Assembly: GCF_900090225.1 (NCBI RefSeq)
Contig: NZ_FMHY01000002.1
Location: 248,001 to 312,000, forward strand
Reading direction: 5' to 3'
Origin: Micromonospora eburnea
GTDB taxonomy: Bacteria > Actinomycetota > Actinomycetes > Mycobacteriales > Micromonosporaceae
Length of the DNA stretch: 64,000 nt
Positions 6,955 through 16,810 of the stretch are shown in pieces (the stretch's first letter is position 1; each line of letters starts with the position of its first letter). The position numbers and the translations under genes were made by a program. The notes beneath the pieces are model-generated. The model did not search any database. It saw only the letters and a program-made list of their open reading frames with translations, and was not told the origin of the DNA.

Positions 6955-9270
6955 TCAGGCGGCCAGGGGAGCGGGCAGGGGGGCGTGGTGCAGTACCGAG
7001 AGGCGGGAGACCGCCCGGGTCAGCGCCACGTAGAGGCGGTGCAGGCCGCGCGGCTCGGCGGCCACGATCGCGGCCGGCTCGACGACCACGACGTGGTCGT
7101 ACTCCAGGCCCTTGACCAGGGTCGCCGGGACCACGGTGACCCGCGCCGCGGCGTCGACGTCGTCGGCGGTCGCGGTCTCCACGCCGGCGGTGGCGAGCGC
7201 CGCGCGGAGCCCGTCCACCGCGTCGTCGGCGGCGATCACGCCGACCGAGCCGTCGTGCGCGAGCGCCGCGCGCACCTCGGCCACCGTCGCCGCCGTCAGG
7301 TCCTCGGCGGTACGCACGTCCAGCGTCCCGTCGCGGCGTAGCGACTCGGCCGGGGGCACGTCGACGGCGAGCGCGGGCAGTAGCCGGTTCGCGAACGCGA
7401 CCACGACGGCGGGCACCCGGAAGCCGACGCTCAGCGGCACCACGGCCGCGTCCGGCTTGCCGAGGTGGGTGAGGGACTCGCGCCAGTCGGTGGCCGCCCA
7501 CGGCGCGGTGCCCTGGGCCAGGTCGCCGAGCAGGGTGATCGAGCCGTGCTCGCTGCGGCGGGCGATGGCCCGGCACTGCATCGGGGAGAGGTCCTGCGCC
7601 TCGTCGACCACCACGTGCCCGAATCCGCCGGGCCGCTCGATCAACCCGGCCGCCTCGTCGATCAGCACGGCGTCCGCGGCGGTCCACTTCGTCGCCTTCG
7701 GGGTACGGCCCAGCTTCGTCCCGGCCACCGCCCGAGCGGGCCGCCGCCCCGTCGCCCCGTCGCCCGTCGCCACGTCGGCCGTTGCCACGTCGGCCGTTGC
7801 CACGTCGGCCGTTGCCACGTCGGCCGTTGCCACGTCGGCCGTTGCCACGTCGGCCGTTGCCACGTCGGCCGTCGCCGCGTCGGCCGTCGGCGCGGCACCG
7901 TCGGCCGGCGCGTGGTCGCGTGTCCGGCTCGGGATGCCGGCGGTGCCGAGCAGCAGGGCCTGCTCCTCGGCGGTGAGCAGGCCGTCGGCCGCCGCGGCGA
8001 GGGCGTCGGCGTCGGACCAGAGCCGGTGCAGCAGCCCCTCCGGGGTGAGCGCCGGCCAGACCGCGTCGAGGAAGGCGGTGACCGGCTTGGCCTTGCCCAT
8101 CCGGCGCAGCCAGGCGTCGCTGGGCGACTCCGCCCGGCGGGCCTCGGACTGCCGTTGCAGCAGCCCCACCACCCGGGCCCGGACGCGTTCCCGCCCGGTG
8201 GCGTACGGCAGCCCCTCACGGCGGGTCTCGTCGACCACCCGGTGCAGCGGGTCGAGGCCGATCCGCCAACGGAACGAGCCGTCCGACACCATGATCGGCT
8301 CGGTGGGCGTACCGATGTGGGCGTCGACGGCGCGGCGCAGCACCTGGGCCATCCGGACGTCGTGCTTCAGGGTGGCGAGGGCCGGGTCGTCGACCGCGCG
8401 TACCGGTACCCGGGCGACCAGGTCCTCCACCGTGGCCTGCTCGACCTCGACCTCGCCGAGCGCCGGCAGCACGGCCGCGATGTACGACAGGAACGCCCGG
8501 TTCGGGCCGACGATCAGCACCCCCGACCGGCGTAGCCGTTCCCGGTGCAGGTAGAGCAGGTACGCGGCGCGGTGCAGCCCGACCGCGGTCTTGCCGGTGC
8601 CCGGGGCGCCCTGCACGCAGATCGAGTCGGCCAGGTCGGCCCGGACCAGCTCGTCCTGCTCGGGCTGGATGGTGGCGACGATGTCCCGCATCGGGCCGAC
8701 GCGGGGGCGCTCGATCTCGGCGGTGAGGATCCGGCTGGCCGTACCCAGCTCCTCGCCCCGGTCCAGGTGCTCGTCCTCGAAGCTGGTGAGCAGGCCGGCG
8801 CTGAACCCGAACCGGCGCCGGACGGCGACGCCCTGCGGGTCGCGGGCGCTGGCCCGGTAGAACGACCGGGAGACCGGGGCCCGCCAGTCCAGCACCAGCG
8901 GCTCGCCGAGGTCGTCGGTGACGTGCCGGCGCCCGACGTGGTACACCCCGACCACTTCGTCGTCGGCGTCGCCGCTGTGCCGGCTGTCGGCGGTCCCGCC
9001 GCTGTGCTGTCCGTCGGCTGTTCCGCCGAAGTCGAGCCGTCCGAAGAAGAGCGGGGTGCTCGGGTCGTCGGCCAGTTCCTTTACCCGCCGGGCCATGTGC
9101 CGGCCCAACTGTTCGGCGGTGTACGCGTCCCCGGCGACCTTGTCACCGGTGGCGAAGAGTGCCTCGGCGCGCTCGCGCATCCGGCGCAGCGCGGCACGGG
9201 AGGTGTCCAGATGCGCGCGTTCGGCGGCGAGCGCGGCGTCCAGGGTCTGTTCGGGTGCGTGCAGGGTCAT
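6955..9270 (-). CDS. helR: HelD/HelR-type RNA polymerase-associated UvrD-like ATPase
   Basis: 771-aa superfamily-1 helicase-like ATPase. The family removes stalled or rifamycin-bound RNA polymerase from DNA. Seen: an N-terminal coiled coil (ALAAERAHLDTSRAALRRMR) that in HelD enters the polymerase secondary channel, Walker A GAPGTGKT at 221-228, DEAQD near residue 553, and motif VI HRLYVALTRAVSRLSVLH at the C terminus. Residues ~460-505 contain about seven TADVA repeats, absent from typical HelD. The start is ATG 9270, with gaggag 7 nt upstream, rather than GTG 9288. Divergent from an ArsR regulator. I did not recognise a rifamycin-associated element upstream, so rifamycin induction is not supported by sequence. 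Confidence 0.85.
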   Translation of the reverse strand: MTLHAPEQTLDAALAAERAHLDTSRAALRRMRERAEALFATGDKVAGDAYTAEQLGRHMARRVKELADDPSTPLFFGRLDFGGTADGQHSGGTADSRHSGDADDEVVGVYHVGRRHVTDDLGEPLVLDWRAPVSRSFYRASARDPQGVAVRRRFGFSAGLLTSFEDEHLDRGEELGTASRILTAEIERPRVGPMRDIVATIQPEQDELVRADLADSICVQGAPGTGKTAVGLHRAAYLLYLHRERLRRSGVLIVGPNRAFLSYIAAVLPALGEVEVEQATVEDLVARVPVRAVDDPALATLKHDVRMAQVLRRAVDAHIGTPTEPIMVSDGSFRWRIGLDPLHRVVDETRREGLPYATGRERVRARVVGLLQRQSEARRAESPSDAWLRRMGKAKPVTAFLDAVWPALTPEGLLHRLWSDADALAAAADGLLTAEEQALLLGTAGIPSRTRDHAPADGAAPTADAATADVATADVATADVATADVATADVATADVATADVATGDGATGRRPARAVAGTKLGRTPKATKWTAADAVLIDEAAGLIERPGGFGHVVVDEAQDLSPMQCRAIARRSEHGSITLLGDLAQGTAPWAATDWRESLTHLGKPDAAVVPLSVGFRVPAVVVAFANRLLPALAVDVPPAESLRRDGTLDVRTAEDLTAATVAEVRAALAHDGSVGVIAADDAVDGLRAALATAGVETATADDVDAAARVTVVPATLVKGLEYDHVVVVEPAAIVAAEPRGLHRLYVALTRAVSRLSVLHHAPLPAPLAA
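7771..7890 (-). repeat. 15-bp coding minisatellite inside the HelR-type gene
   Basis: Six perfect tandem copies of cacgtcggccgttgc (plus-strand reading) run from 7771 to 7860, a seventh with one change follows to 7875, then a degenerate unit. On the coding strand they give (TADVA)n. There are no spacers, so this is not CRISPR. Unit length is a multiple of three, so copy-number change keeps the frame. Confidence 0.95.
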
Positions 9271-9476
9271 CCACGTACTCCTCGTCACGGGAAAAACGCT
9301 GCCGCTCGCGTTTCCGACGTCGGTCGGCGCGGGACGTCCTGTGCGGTGCTACTCACCACGGCCGTCAGGCGGGACAGAGCAGCTTACTCCGGTCCGTACG
9401 GAGGGCAACCGGTTTTTCCCGGGCCGGGTGGTGGCCGTCGCTGGGCCAGCCCGGCCGCGAGCGGGATCATGGGGGC

Positions 9477-10058
9477 ATGACCGAGGAGCGTCCCGAGCCG
9501 CGCCGGGTGACCATCAGCGACCCGCAGGTGATGCGGGCCCTGGCCCACCCCGCGCGTATGGCGATCATGGAACACCTGAGCACGGTGGAGGGCGGCGCGA
9601 CCGCCACCGAGTGCGCCGAGATCGCGGGCCTCTCGCCGAGCGCGACCAGCTACCACCTGCGGGAGCTGGCGAAGTTCGGGCTGATCGAGGAGGCCCCGAG
9701 CCGGGGTGACGCCCGGGAGCGGGTCTGGCGGGCGTACAGCCCGTCGTACTACATCGAGTCGGGGCCGGATGCCGACTCCGAGGCCCGCGCCGCCGAGCTG
9801 GCCCTGGTCGACGCCCACCTGGCCCGGGACAGCCAGCGGGTCCGGGACTGGATCCGGCGGGCCCCGGACGAGCCCCGCGAGTGGTACGAGGCCGCCTGGT
9901 TTGCCGACAGTGTGCTGCTGCTGACCGCGGAGGAACTGATCGGGCTCAACAACGCGATCCAGGAGCTGCTCAACCCGTACCGGCGGCGGGTGCGGACCAA
10001 CCCGCCGGAAGGGGCCCGAAGCGTTGCCGTGCAGTACCGGGCGTTGCCTCTGGACTGA
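9477..10058 (+). CDS. ArsR-family winged-helix regulator
   Basis: 193-aa transcription regulator. Residues ~10-85 form an ArsR-type winged helix: DPQVMRALAHPARMAIMEHL, then recognition helix LSPSATSYHLRELAKFGLIE. The C-terminal half is helical and acidic, as in the helix-turn-helix domain 20 proteins that often repress a neighbouring exporter. No metal-binding CxC motif is present, so it is probably not a metal sensor. It ends 45 bp before an MFS pump gene in the same direction, which it most likely controls. Start ATG 9477 is the first in frame with the domain; upstream extension to 9159 overlaps the helicase gene. Confidence 0.85.
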   Translation: MTEERPEPRRVTISDPQVMRALAHPARMAIMEHLSTVEGGATATECAEIAGLSPSATSYHLRELAKFGLIEEAPSRGDARERVWRAYSPSYYIESGPDADSEARAAELALVDAHLARDSQRVRDWIRRAPDEPREWYEAAWFADSVLLLTAEELIGLNNAIQELLNPYRRRVRTNPPEGARSVAVQYRALPLD

Positions 10059-10103
10059 TATTCGGGGTTGTGTCGACCAGGTGTGAAGGATTAACTTCGA
10101 AGT

Positions 10104-11432
10104 ATGTCCTTCGCATCTGGTCCGTCGCGCTGGTCGGACGTCTGGCTCGCCACCGCCGCCCGGGGCGTCTCCAGCTGCGGGGACTTCCTCGCCGCGAGTG
10201 CCCTGACCCTGGCCCTGCAGTCCGCCGGGGCGGGCGGCCTCGCCGTGTCCGGGCTGATGCTTGCCGCCACTCTGCCGCTGGTGGTGCTCGCCCCGCTGAC
10301 CGGCCGCCTCGCCGACCGGGTCGACAGCCGCCTGCTGCTGGTGATCGCCGGGTTCGCCCAGGCCGGGATCTGCCTCGCCCTCGCGTACGCCGGGCATCCG
10401 GCGCTGGTCATGGTCCTGGTGGCGCTGCTCGCGGCCGGGCTCGCGGTGACCCAGCCGGTGCTCTCCGCGCTGGTGCCGGTGATGGTCCGGGCCGCAGACC
10501 TGCCCCGGGCCGGCGCGCTCGTGCAGACCGCCGGCACCCTCGGCGCGCTCGCCGGCCCGGCGCTGGCCGGGCTGCTGGTCGGGGGGTTCGGCACCCGGGT
10601 GCCGCTGCTCGTCGACGCCGCCAGCTATCTCGCGCTGGTCGCGGCCGGGCTGCTGATCCGTACCCGCCGAGGGGGCCGACGGTCCGGGCCGGCGGCCGGC
10701 CGCGCGGCCACCCCGCCGCCGACCTGGCGCTTGCGACGCGACCCGCTGCTGGTCGTCATGGTCGGCAGCCTCGCCGCGGTGATCGGCGCGGTGGGCGCGG
10801 TCAACGTGATCGAGGTCTTCTTCATCCGGGAGACCCTGCACAGTTCCACCACCGTGTACGGCCTGGTGACCGGCTCCTGGACGCTGGGCATCGTGATCGG
10901 CGGCTGGATCTTCGCCCGGGTGGCCCGGCGCCTCGCCGACGACGGGGCGCTGCTCGGGGCCGGGCTGGCCCTGCTCGGCGGGTGCTGCCTGGCGGTCCTG
11001 GCCTCGGCGGCGGTGCCGGCGGCCTGGCTGCTCGTGCCGATCTGGCTGGCCGGCGGGGTCAGCAACGGCGGTGACAACGTCTTCAACAACCTGCTGCTGG
11101 CCCGGCGGGTTCCCGACGCGGCCCGGGGCCGGGCCTTCGCGGTCTTCGGGGCCGCGGTCCAGGGCGCCGGGATGGCCGGCTACCTGGCCGGTGGCCTGCT
11201 GCTGGAGTTGGCCGAACCCCGGCCCCTCCTCGTCGGCTGCGGGGTAGCCGGGGTGCTGGTGGTGGTCGCGTTGGCGCTGCCCGTCCGCCGGGCGGTACGC
11301 GCCGAACGGGCGGCGGCGGCAACCTCCGTGCCCGCAGGCACACCCGGCCGGCCCGAGGTGGCCGCCTCCGATCGGGACCGGGTGGCCGCGGAGCGGGATG
11401 CGGAGTTGGCCACTCAACTGCCCACCCCGTGA
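10104..11432 (+). CDS. MFS transporter, drug-efflux type
   Basis: 442-aa major facilitator protein with about 12 predicted helices, similar in pattern to the MFS_3/enterobactin-exporter group. Typical loop motifs: LTGRLADRVDSRLLLVIAGF between helices 2 and 3, and a cytosolic loop near residues 190-215 rich in Arg/Gly. The C-terminal ~35 residues are hydrophilic. Likely exports a drug-like compound by proton antiport; substrate unknown. Probably co-regulated with the ArsR gene 45 bp upstream. RBS is weak (gaagga), and the start at ATG 10104 agrees with the first membrane helix. Confidence 0.88.
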   Translation: MSFASGPSRWSDVWLATAARGVSSCGDFLAASALTLALQSAGAGGLAVSGLMLAATLPLVVLAPLTGRLADRVDSRLLLVIAGFAQAGICLALAYAGHPALVMVLVALLAAGLAVTQPVLSALVPVMVRAADLPRAGALVQTAGTLGALAGPALAGLLVGGFGTRVPLLVDAASYLALVAAGLLIRTRRGGRRSGPAAGRAATPPPTWRLRRDPLLVVMVGSLAAVIGAVGAVNVIEVFFIRETLHSSTTVYGLVTGSWTLGIVIGGWIFARVARRLADDGALLGAGLALLGGCCLAVLASAAVPAAWLLVPIWLAGGVSNGGDNVFNNLLLARRVPDAARGRAFAVFGAAVQGAGMAGYLAGGLLLELAEPRPLLVGCGVAGVLVVVALALPVRRAVRAERAAAATSVPAGTPGRPEVAASDRDRVAAERDAELATQLPTP

Positions 11433-11453
11433 ACCGGCCCGGCGGCCCGGGGT

Positions 11454-12317
<864 letters not shown>

Positions 12318-12333
12318 CCGGCCCGGAACGACG

Positions 12334-12365
12334 CGGCGGCGGCGTCCACCAGGACACCGCCGCCG
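12334..12365 (+). terminator. Bidirectional hairpin between convergent genes
   Basis: cggcggcggcgtcc (12334-12347) pairs with ggacaccgccgccg (12352-12365) around a 4-nt loop, 14 bp with a single G-T. It lies 17 bp after mqnA and 15 bp after the opposing gene's stop. No U-run, as usual in this GC range. Confidence 0.8.
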
Positions 12366-12379
12366 GATCGACCGGTGGG

Positions 12380-13318
12380 TCAGGGCGCCGGGCGCAGCAG
12401 CGCCTCGGTGATCTTCTGGCAGTTCTTCATGCCGTAGTCGTAGCCCATGCCGATCGGGTAGCGGACCATCACGCCCATCGTCCAGGTGTCACCGATGGCC
12501 AGGCAGTTGATGTGCATCTCCTGCTCCTTGGTCCGGTCGATCCAGCCGTTCTTGATGGCGATCTTCTTCTGCTCGGCGGCCGGGAACGCCTTACGGATGC
12601 CGAAGTCGCCGGCGCCGCGGACCAGCCGCATCTCGTTGATCAGCCACTTGGTCCACTTCGGCCCGGCGGCGCGGCCGTCGTCGATGCAGAGGCCGAGTCG
12701 GGCGGTGTCCCGTGGGGACAGGTTGGTCCGGCTCCAGCCACCGTCGCTGGCGACCTTGCTGTCGGTGAGCCCACACGTCTTGATCAGCCGCTTGATTGAG
12801 TCGGCCCGGCCCACGCTGTTGTAGAACTGCTCGGCGCGGGTGTTGTCGCTGTCCCGGATGATCTTCGTGGCGTCGGCCAGCTTCGCGTCGCTCGGGGTCT
12901 TCCCGTCCTCGGCCGTACGCCGCAGGTAGTCGGCGACGATCCACGATTTGATCAGCGAGGCGGTGGTGCTGGTCTCGGCCATGTTCTTGGAGCCGATGAC
13001 CTTCCCGGTGCGCTTGTCCAGCACGGCCCAGGAGTACCAGCCCTTGAGGTCGAGGCTGTCGAGGTTCTGGGCGGTGAACGGCAGCGGCTCCAGCGACGGC
13101 GACGGGGAGGGCGTCGGCTGGGCGCGGGAGCTGCGGTCGGTGGGCGTGTTCGTGGAGCGGCCACTCGCGACGGCCTGGTGCGAGGTGGGGTTGGGGCCCA
13201 GCGGGGAGCCGGGCACCAGCCGGAGCGCGACGAGCACCGCCCCGACCAGGGTGATCGCGACGGCGCTGAACATCAGCGGCCGCTGGTTGCTGCCGGGCCG
13301 GCGCCGGGTGCCGGCCAT
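12380..13318 (-). CDS. Membrane-anchored serine hydrolase of class A beta-lactamase fold (paralogue 1)
   Basis: 312 aa. One N-terminal helix (residues ~15-33) anchors the protein; a Pro/Ser/Thr-rich linker (~50-80) leads to an extracytoplasmic beta-lactamase-like domain. The three active-site elements are visible: SLIK at 121-124 (SxxK), SDN at 157-159 and KNG at 256-258 in place of KTG. Two cysteines (CGLTDSK, LGLCIDD) may form a disulfide. Closest in type to the beta-lactamase-related serine hydrolases of mycelial actinobacteria; true beta-lactamase activity is uncertain because the Glu166 region is not evident. Its ATG overlaps the stop of paralogue 2 by one base (TGATG). Confidence 0.82.
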   Translation of the reverse strand: MAGTRRRPGSNQRPLMFSAVAITLVGAVLVALRLVPGSPLGPNPTSHQAVASGRSTNTPTDRSSRAQPTPSPSPSLEPLPFTAQNLDSLDLKGWYSWAVLDKRTGKVIGSKNMAETSTTASLIKSWIVADYLRRTAEDGKTPSDAKLADATKIIRDSDNTRAEQFYNSVGRADSIKRLIKTCGLTDSKVASDGGWSRTNLSPRDTARLGLCIDDGRAAGPKWTKWLINEMRLVRGAGDFGIRKAFPAAEQKKIAIKNGWIDRTKEQEMHINCLAIGDTWTMGVMVRYPIGMGYDYGMKNCQKITEALLRPAP

Positions 13319-14307
13319 CAGAGTTTCCCGACCGGCTGCTGCGGCACCTTGAGGGCGGCGCCGGGCTGCGGGGTGACCAGCTGGGTGGCCACGCTGGCGC
13401 AGACGTCCGCGCCGTATTCCAGCCCGTCCTTCTGCGGGTAGCGCATCATCACCGCGAGACTCCACTTGTCCGTCACGGCCAGGCAGCTGACGTGCCAGTT
13501 GCCGTCATAGTTGAGCGGGGTCCAGCCGTTCTTGATGCTGACGGGGCCCTGTGCCTTGATCTCGGCCGGCAGGCCGTCGATGATGCCCCACTTGCCGCCG
13601 CCGGACTTTTGCTGCTGGGTCTTGACGCTGCCCCGGACCTTGCTCATCTCGTCCAGGACCCACTTGGTCCACTTCGGGCCGGCGGCCTTGCCGTCGGCGA
13701 TGCAGTCGCCGAGCCGGACGGCGTCACGCGGGGACATCTGGGTGAAGCTCCAGTAGCCCTTGTACGGGTCAACCGCGCCGCGCTTGGTGTCGGTGAGGCC
13801 GCAGATTTTGATCGCCCGCTGGATCACCGGATTCGGCATGCCGTCCGACGAGACCTTGTAGGACCCGCCGGCGGCATAGTAGACCTGGTTCGCCGCGTCG
13901 TCGTTGCTGTCCCTGATTGCCAGGCTCGCCGCCTTCTTCAACGCCGTGGTCGGCTCCTTGTCGCCGAGCTGGCGCAGGTAGTCGGAGACGATCCACGCCT
14001 TGATCATCGACTCGGTGGAGCTGGTCGACGTCATGTTCTTGGCGCCGCTGATCTTGCCGGTCTTGCGGTCCATCAGGGCCCAGGAGAAGAACTCTCCCTT
14101 GAAGTTCACCGAGACGGGCGCGTCGGCCAGGGTGGGCGGGGGCGGCGGGGTGGGCGCGGGGGCGGGGACCTTCTCCCCGCCCCCGATGCCGCCGAGGCTG
14201 GCGAGGGTGTCGCCGCCGGAGAGGCGGGCGTACGCGGCGGGCACCAGCATGACGCCACCGAGGAGGACTGCCACGATGGCGAGCACCATGATCACGCGAT
14301 GTCGCAT
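13318..14307 (-). CDS. Membrane-anchored serine hydrolase of class A beta-lactamase fold (paralogue 2)
   Basis: 329 aa, first gene of the two-gene operon. Anchor helix at ~5-25, Pro-rich linker at ~47-60, catalytic domain after. SMIK at 100-103, SND at 134-136 and KNG at 259-261 match the positions in paralogue 1, and long stretches are parallel (GWYSWAVLDKRTGKVIGSKN versus GEFFSWALMDRKTGKISGAK). Likely a tandem duplication followed by divergence. Start ATG 14307 gives the anchor helix at once; an upstream extension has no homology. Role may be peptidoglycan or peptide hydrolysis at the cell surface; not provable here. Confidence 0.82.
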   Translation of the reverse strand: MRHRVIMVLAIVAVLLGGVMLVPAAYARLSGGDTLASLGGIGGGEKVPAPAPTPPPPPTLADAPVSVNFKGEFFSWALMDRKTGKISGAKNMTSTSSTESMIKAWIVSDYLRQLGDKEPTTALKKAASLAIRDSNDDAANQVYYAAGGSYKVSSDGMPNPVIQRAIKICGLTDTKRGAVDPYKGYWSFTQMSPRDAVRLGDCIADGKAAGPKWTKWVLDEMSKVRGSVKTQQQKSGGGKWGIIDGLPAEIKAQGPVSIKNGWTPLNYDGNWHVSCLAVTDKWSLAVMMRYPQKDGLEYGADVCASVATQLVTPQPGAALKVPQQPVGKL

Positions 14308-14671
14308 GAGTGGGTGAACTCCAGATGTCTGGCCGGGGGGACCGGCTTTTCCGAGTTGGTTCGGCCTGATCGCCGAGGTCGGGGGTGACCTGGAACTGGT
14401 GGCGATCGTCAGCAGCCGATCGGTGTGCCGGGGGAAGTCTACTTCCGGACAGGCCGGACGCCAGAACTTGGCACCTGGCAACTCGCCGTGATGGCGGGGT
14501 AATCGGCTGTTGTGCCGCCCTTGAGAGGATTCACGTTCGCTAAGTGGTTGATGTCACAGCCGTCGCTCGTCGCGGCTTCTCACTGGCAGCGGTCATCGGG
14601 TGACGGACGGTGGTATCCCAAACCTGTTACACCCTCTGGTGTCATTGGTCGAGAGCTGTAACACTGGCCTC
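14308..14671. other. 364-bp divergent intergenic region upstream of the paa operon
   Basis: Separates the divergent serine-hydrolase operon and paaA. I see no gene on either strand. The only clear structure is the inverted repeat at 14625-14663. Local base composition is less GC-rich near 14520-14570, which fits promoters. Confidence 0.7.
14625..14663 (+). promoter_or_regulatory. TGTTACA-N25-TGTAACA inverted repeat before paaA
   Basis: TGTTACA at 14625-14631 and TGTAACA at 14657-14663 are perfect 7-bp inverted arms, the second ending 8 nt before the paaA ATG. A pair of half-sites this close to the start could be the operator of the paa regulator. It does not match the PaaR sites I know from other actinobacteria, so the binding protein is unknown. 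Confidence 0.45.
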
Positions 14672-15742
14672 ATGTATGGCAACGACTTCGCCCCGCTCGA
14701 GGACGGTCCGGGCGGCGGCCTGCTCGGCGAGGTGGAGGCGGCGGAGGCGGCCCTGCGTGAGGCGGCGGCCCGCGCCCGGCACGGCGGGCCCGCCCCGGAC
14801 GACGACCTCGACGCTTACTTCACCGACGTGATCGCGGCCGATCAGAAGATCGAGCCACGCGACTGGATGCCGGAGGCGTACCGGAAGACGCTGATCCGGC
14901 AGATCGCCCAGCACGCGCACTCCGAGATCATCGGCATGCAGCCGGAGGGGAACTGGATCAGTCGGGCCCCCTCGCTGAAACGCAAGGCGATCCTGCTGGC
15001 CAAGGTGCAGGACGAGGCCGGCCACGGCCTCTACCTCTACGCCGCGGCCGAGACGCTGGGTGTCAGCCGGGACGAGCTGGTGGAACTGCTGCTGAACGGC
15101 CGGCAGAAGTACAGCTCGATCTTCAACTACCCCACGCTGACCTGGGCGGACGTGGGCGCTATCGGCTGGCTGGTCGACGGCGCGGCGATTGTCAACCAGG
15201 TGCCGCTGTGCCGCTGCTCCTACGGCCCGTACGCGCGGGCGATGATCCGGGTCTGCAAGGAGGAGTCGTTCCACCAGCGCCAGGGCTACGAGATCCTGCA
15301 CACGCTGGCCCACGGCACCCCGGCGCAGAAGGCGATGGCCCAGGACGCGATCGACCGCTGGTGGTATCCGTCGCTGGCGATGTTCGGGCCGCCGGACGGC
15401 GACTCGACCCACTCCGCCCAGTCGATGGCCTGGAAGATCAAGCGGTTCTCCAACGACGAACTGCGCCAGCGCTTCGTCGACATGTGCGTGCAGCAGGCCG
15501 AGATCCTCGGGCTCACCCTGCCCGACCCCGACCTGCGCTGGAACGACGAGCGGCAGGCGTACGACTTCACCCAGCCCGACTACGACGAGCTGATGCGGGT
15601 GATCAAGGGCAACGGGCCGTGCAACCGGCAGCGGATGGCGCACCGGCGCCGCGCCCACGACGAGGGCGCCTGGGTACGCGAGGCCGCCGCGGCGTACGCC
15701 GCGAAGCGGGCGGAGGAACAGAAGGAGAAGGTTGCCGCATGA
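14672..15742 (+). CDS. paaA: 1,2-phenylacetyl-CoA epoxidase, catalytic subunit PaaA
   Basis: Diiron oxygenase subunit that epoxidises the ring of phenylacetyl-CoA, committing step of aerobic phenylacetate breakdown; cytosolic PaaABCE complex. 356 aa. Ferritin-like diiron ligand motifs are visible: [14 protein letters not shown] near residue 112 and [14 protein letters not shown] near 196. The start is ATG 14672 (MYGNDFAPL); an upstream in-frame GTG at 14600 lies inside the putative operator. First of five genes joined by 4-bp overlaps, except for the repeat-split paaC/paaD junction. No paaK ligase or paaG/Z genes are in this window. Confidence 0.95.
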   Translation: MYGNDFAPLEDGPGGGLLGEVEAAEAALREAAARARHGGPAPDDDLDAYFTDVIAADQKIEPRDWMPEAYRKTLIRQIAQHAHSEIIGMQPEGNWISRAPSLKRKAILLAKVQDEAGHGLYLYAAAETLGVSRDELVELLLNGRQKYSSIFNYPTLTWADVGAIGWLVDGAAIVNQVPLCRCSYGPYARAMIRVCKEESFHQRQGYEILHTLAHGTPAQKAMAQDAIDRWWYPSLAMFGPPDGDSTHSAQSMAWKIKRFSNDELRQRFVDMCVQQAEILGLTLPDPDLRWNDERQAYDFTQPDYDELMRVIKGNGPCNRQRMAHRRRAHDEGAWVREAAAAYAAKRAEEQKEKVAA

Positions 15743-16029
15743 GCAGCAAGGAGCAGTCGCCGCTCTGGGAGGTGTTCGTGCGGGCCCGGCGCGGGCTGTC
15801 GCACACCCACGTGGGCAGCCTGCACGCCCCCGACGCCGAGTTGGCCCTGCGTAACGCCCGGGACCTCTACACCCGCCGTCAGGAGGGTGTCTCCATCTGG
15901 GTGGTGCCGGCGAGCGCGATCACCGCGTCCAGCCCGGACGAGAAGGACGCCTTCTTCGACCCGGCGGCCGACAAGGTCTACCGCCACCCCACCTTCTACC
16001 CCGTGCCGGACGGGGTGGCGCACCTGTGA
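15739..16029 (+). CDS. paaB: 1,2-phenylacetyl-CoA epoxidase, subunit PaaB
   Basis: 96-aa small structural subunit that bridges PaaAC heterodimers. The typical start [20 protein letters not shown] is at residues 8-27, with [20 protein letters not shown] following. The ATGA overlap with paaA and GTGA overlap with paaC fix both ends. Confidence 0.95.
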   Translation: MSSKEQSPLWEVFVRARRGLSHTHVGSLHAPDAELALRNARDLYTRRQEGVSIWVVPASAITASSPDEKDAFFDPAADKVYRHPTFYPVPDGVAHL

Positions 16030-16751
16030 CCAGCCTCTTCGACTACACCCTCGGCCTCGGCGACGACGCGCTGATCGCGGCGCAGCGGCTCGGCGAGTGG
16101 ACCTCCCGTGCGCCGGAGATGGAGGAGGACATCGCGCTGGCGAACATCGCCCTCGACCAGCTCGGCGCGGCCCGCCTCCTGCTCACGTACGCGGGTGAGC
16201 TGGAGGGCGCCGGCCGGGACGAGGACGCGCTGGCGTACCTGCGCGACGACCGGGAGTTCCGCAACTGCCTCCTGGTCGAGCTGCCCAACGGCGACTTCGC
16301 GGTCACCATGGCGAAGCTGTTCTTCCTGGCCGCGTACCAGCTTCCGCGCTACACCGCGTTGGCCGGGTGCGCCGACGAGCGGCTCGCCGCGATCGGCGCG
16401 AAGGCACGCAAGGAGTCCGCGTACCACCTGGACCACGCCGCGCTGTGGGTGAAGCGGCTCGGCGACGGCACCGAGGAGTCGCACCGCCGGATGCAGGTCG
16501 CGGTCGAGCAGGTGTGGCCGTACACCCACGAGCTGTTCGCGGCGGACCCGGCGGCGCCGGTCGACCCGGCCACCCTGCGGGCCGACTTCGACACATGCGT
16601 GGACGCCGTGCTGGCCGAGGCGACGCTGACCAGGCCCGCGGACGGCTGGCAGCCCGGTGGGGGCCGGGACGGCGTGCACACCGAGCACCTGTCGTACCTG
16701 CTGGCCGAGATGCAGGTGTTGCACCGCGCCCACCCCGGAGCAAAGTGGTGA
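16026..16751 (+). CDS. paaC: 1,2-phenylacetyl-CoA epoxidase, subunit PaaC
   Basis: 241-aa ferritin-like partner of PaaA, needed for activity but lacking the full diiron site. Visible family stretches: LGDDALIAAQRLGEWTSRAP at the N terminus, EEDIALANIALDQLGAARLL, and KESAYHLDHAALWVKRLGDG. It starts with GTG in the GTGA overlap with paaB. Its TGA stop is the left edge of a 55-bp repeated element that separates it from paaD. Confidence 0.94.
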   Translation: MTSLFDYTLGLGDDALIAAQRLGEWTSRAPEMEEDIALANIALDQLGAARLLLTYAGELEGAGRDEDALAYLRDDREFRNCLLVELPNGDFAVTMAKLFFLAAYQLPRYTALAGCADERLAAIGAKARKESAYHLDHAALWVKRLGDGTEESHRRMQVAVEQVWPYTHELFAADPAAPVDPATLRADFDTCVDAVLAEATLTRPADGWQPGGGRDGVHTEHLSYLLAEMQVLHRAHPGAKW

Positions 16752-16810
16752 GCGCGAGGAGTGCGGCGCAGCGGAGCCCCGCAGCCGCGACCGGAAGGCG
16801 GCGCTGGTGA
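16748..16810 (+). repeat. GTGA-flanked 55-bp junction element, copy B (paaC/paaD)
   Basis: GTGA at 16748 (containing the paaC stop), then 55 bp beginning gcgcgaggagtgcggcgcag, then GTGA at 16807 (containing the paaD start). The core gcggagccccgcagccgcga is shared with copies at 25209 and 33819. ggaagg near the right end supplies the paaD ribosome-binding site. Confidence 0.9.

Noticed and set aside
7771..7890. Resemblance to a small CRISPR array
   Set aside because: Units are contiguous 15-mers with no spacers, in frame inside a coding gene, and no cas genes are near.
9271..9476. Rifamycin-associated element upstream of the HelR-type gene
   Set aside because: Only a 6-bp inverted repeat (aaacgc/gcgttt at 9294-9313) was seen; no long perfect inverted repeat as expected for such elements.
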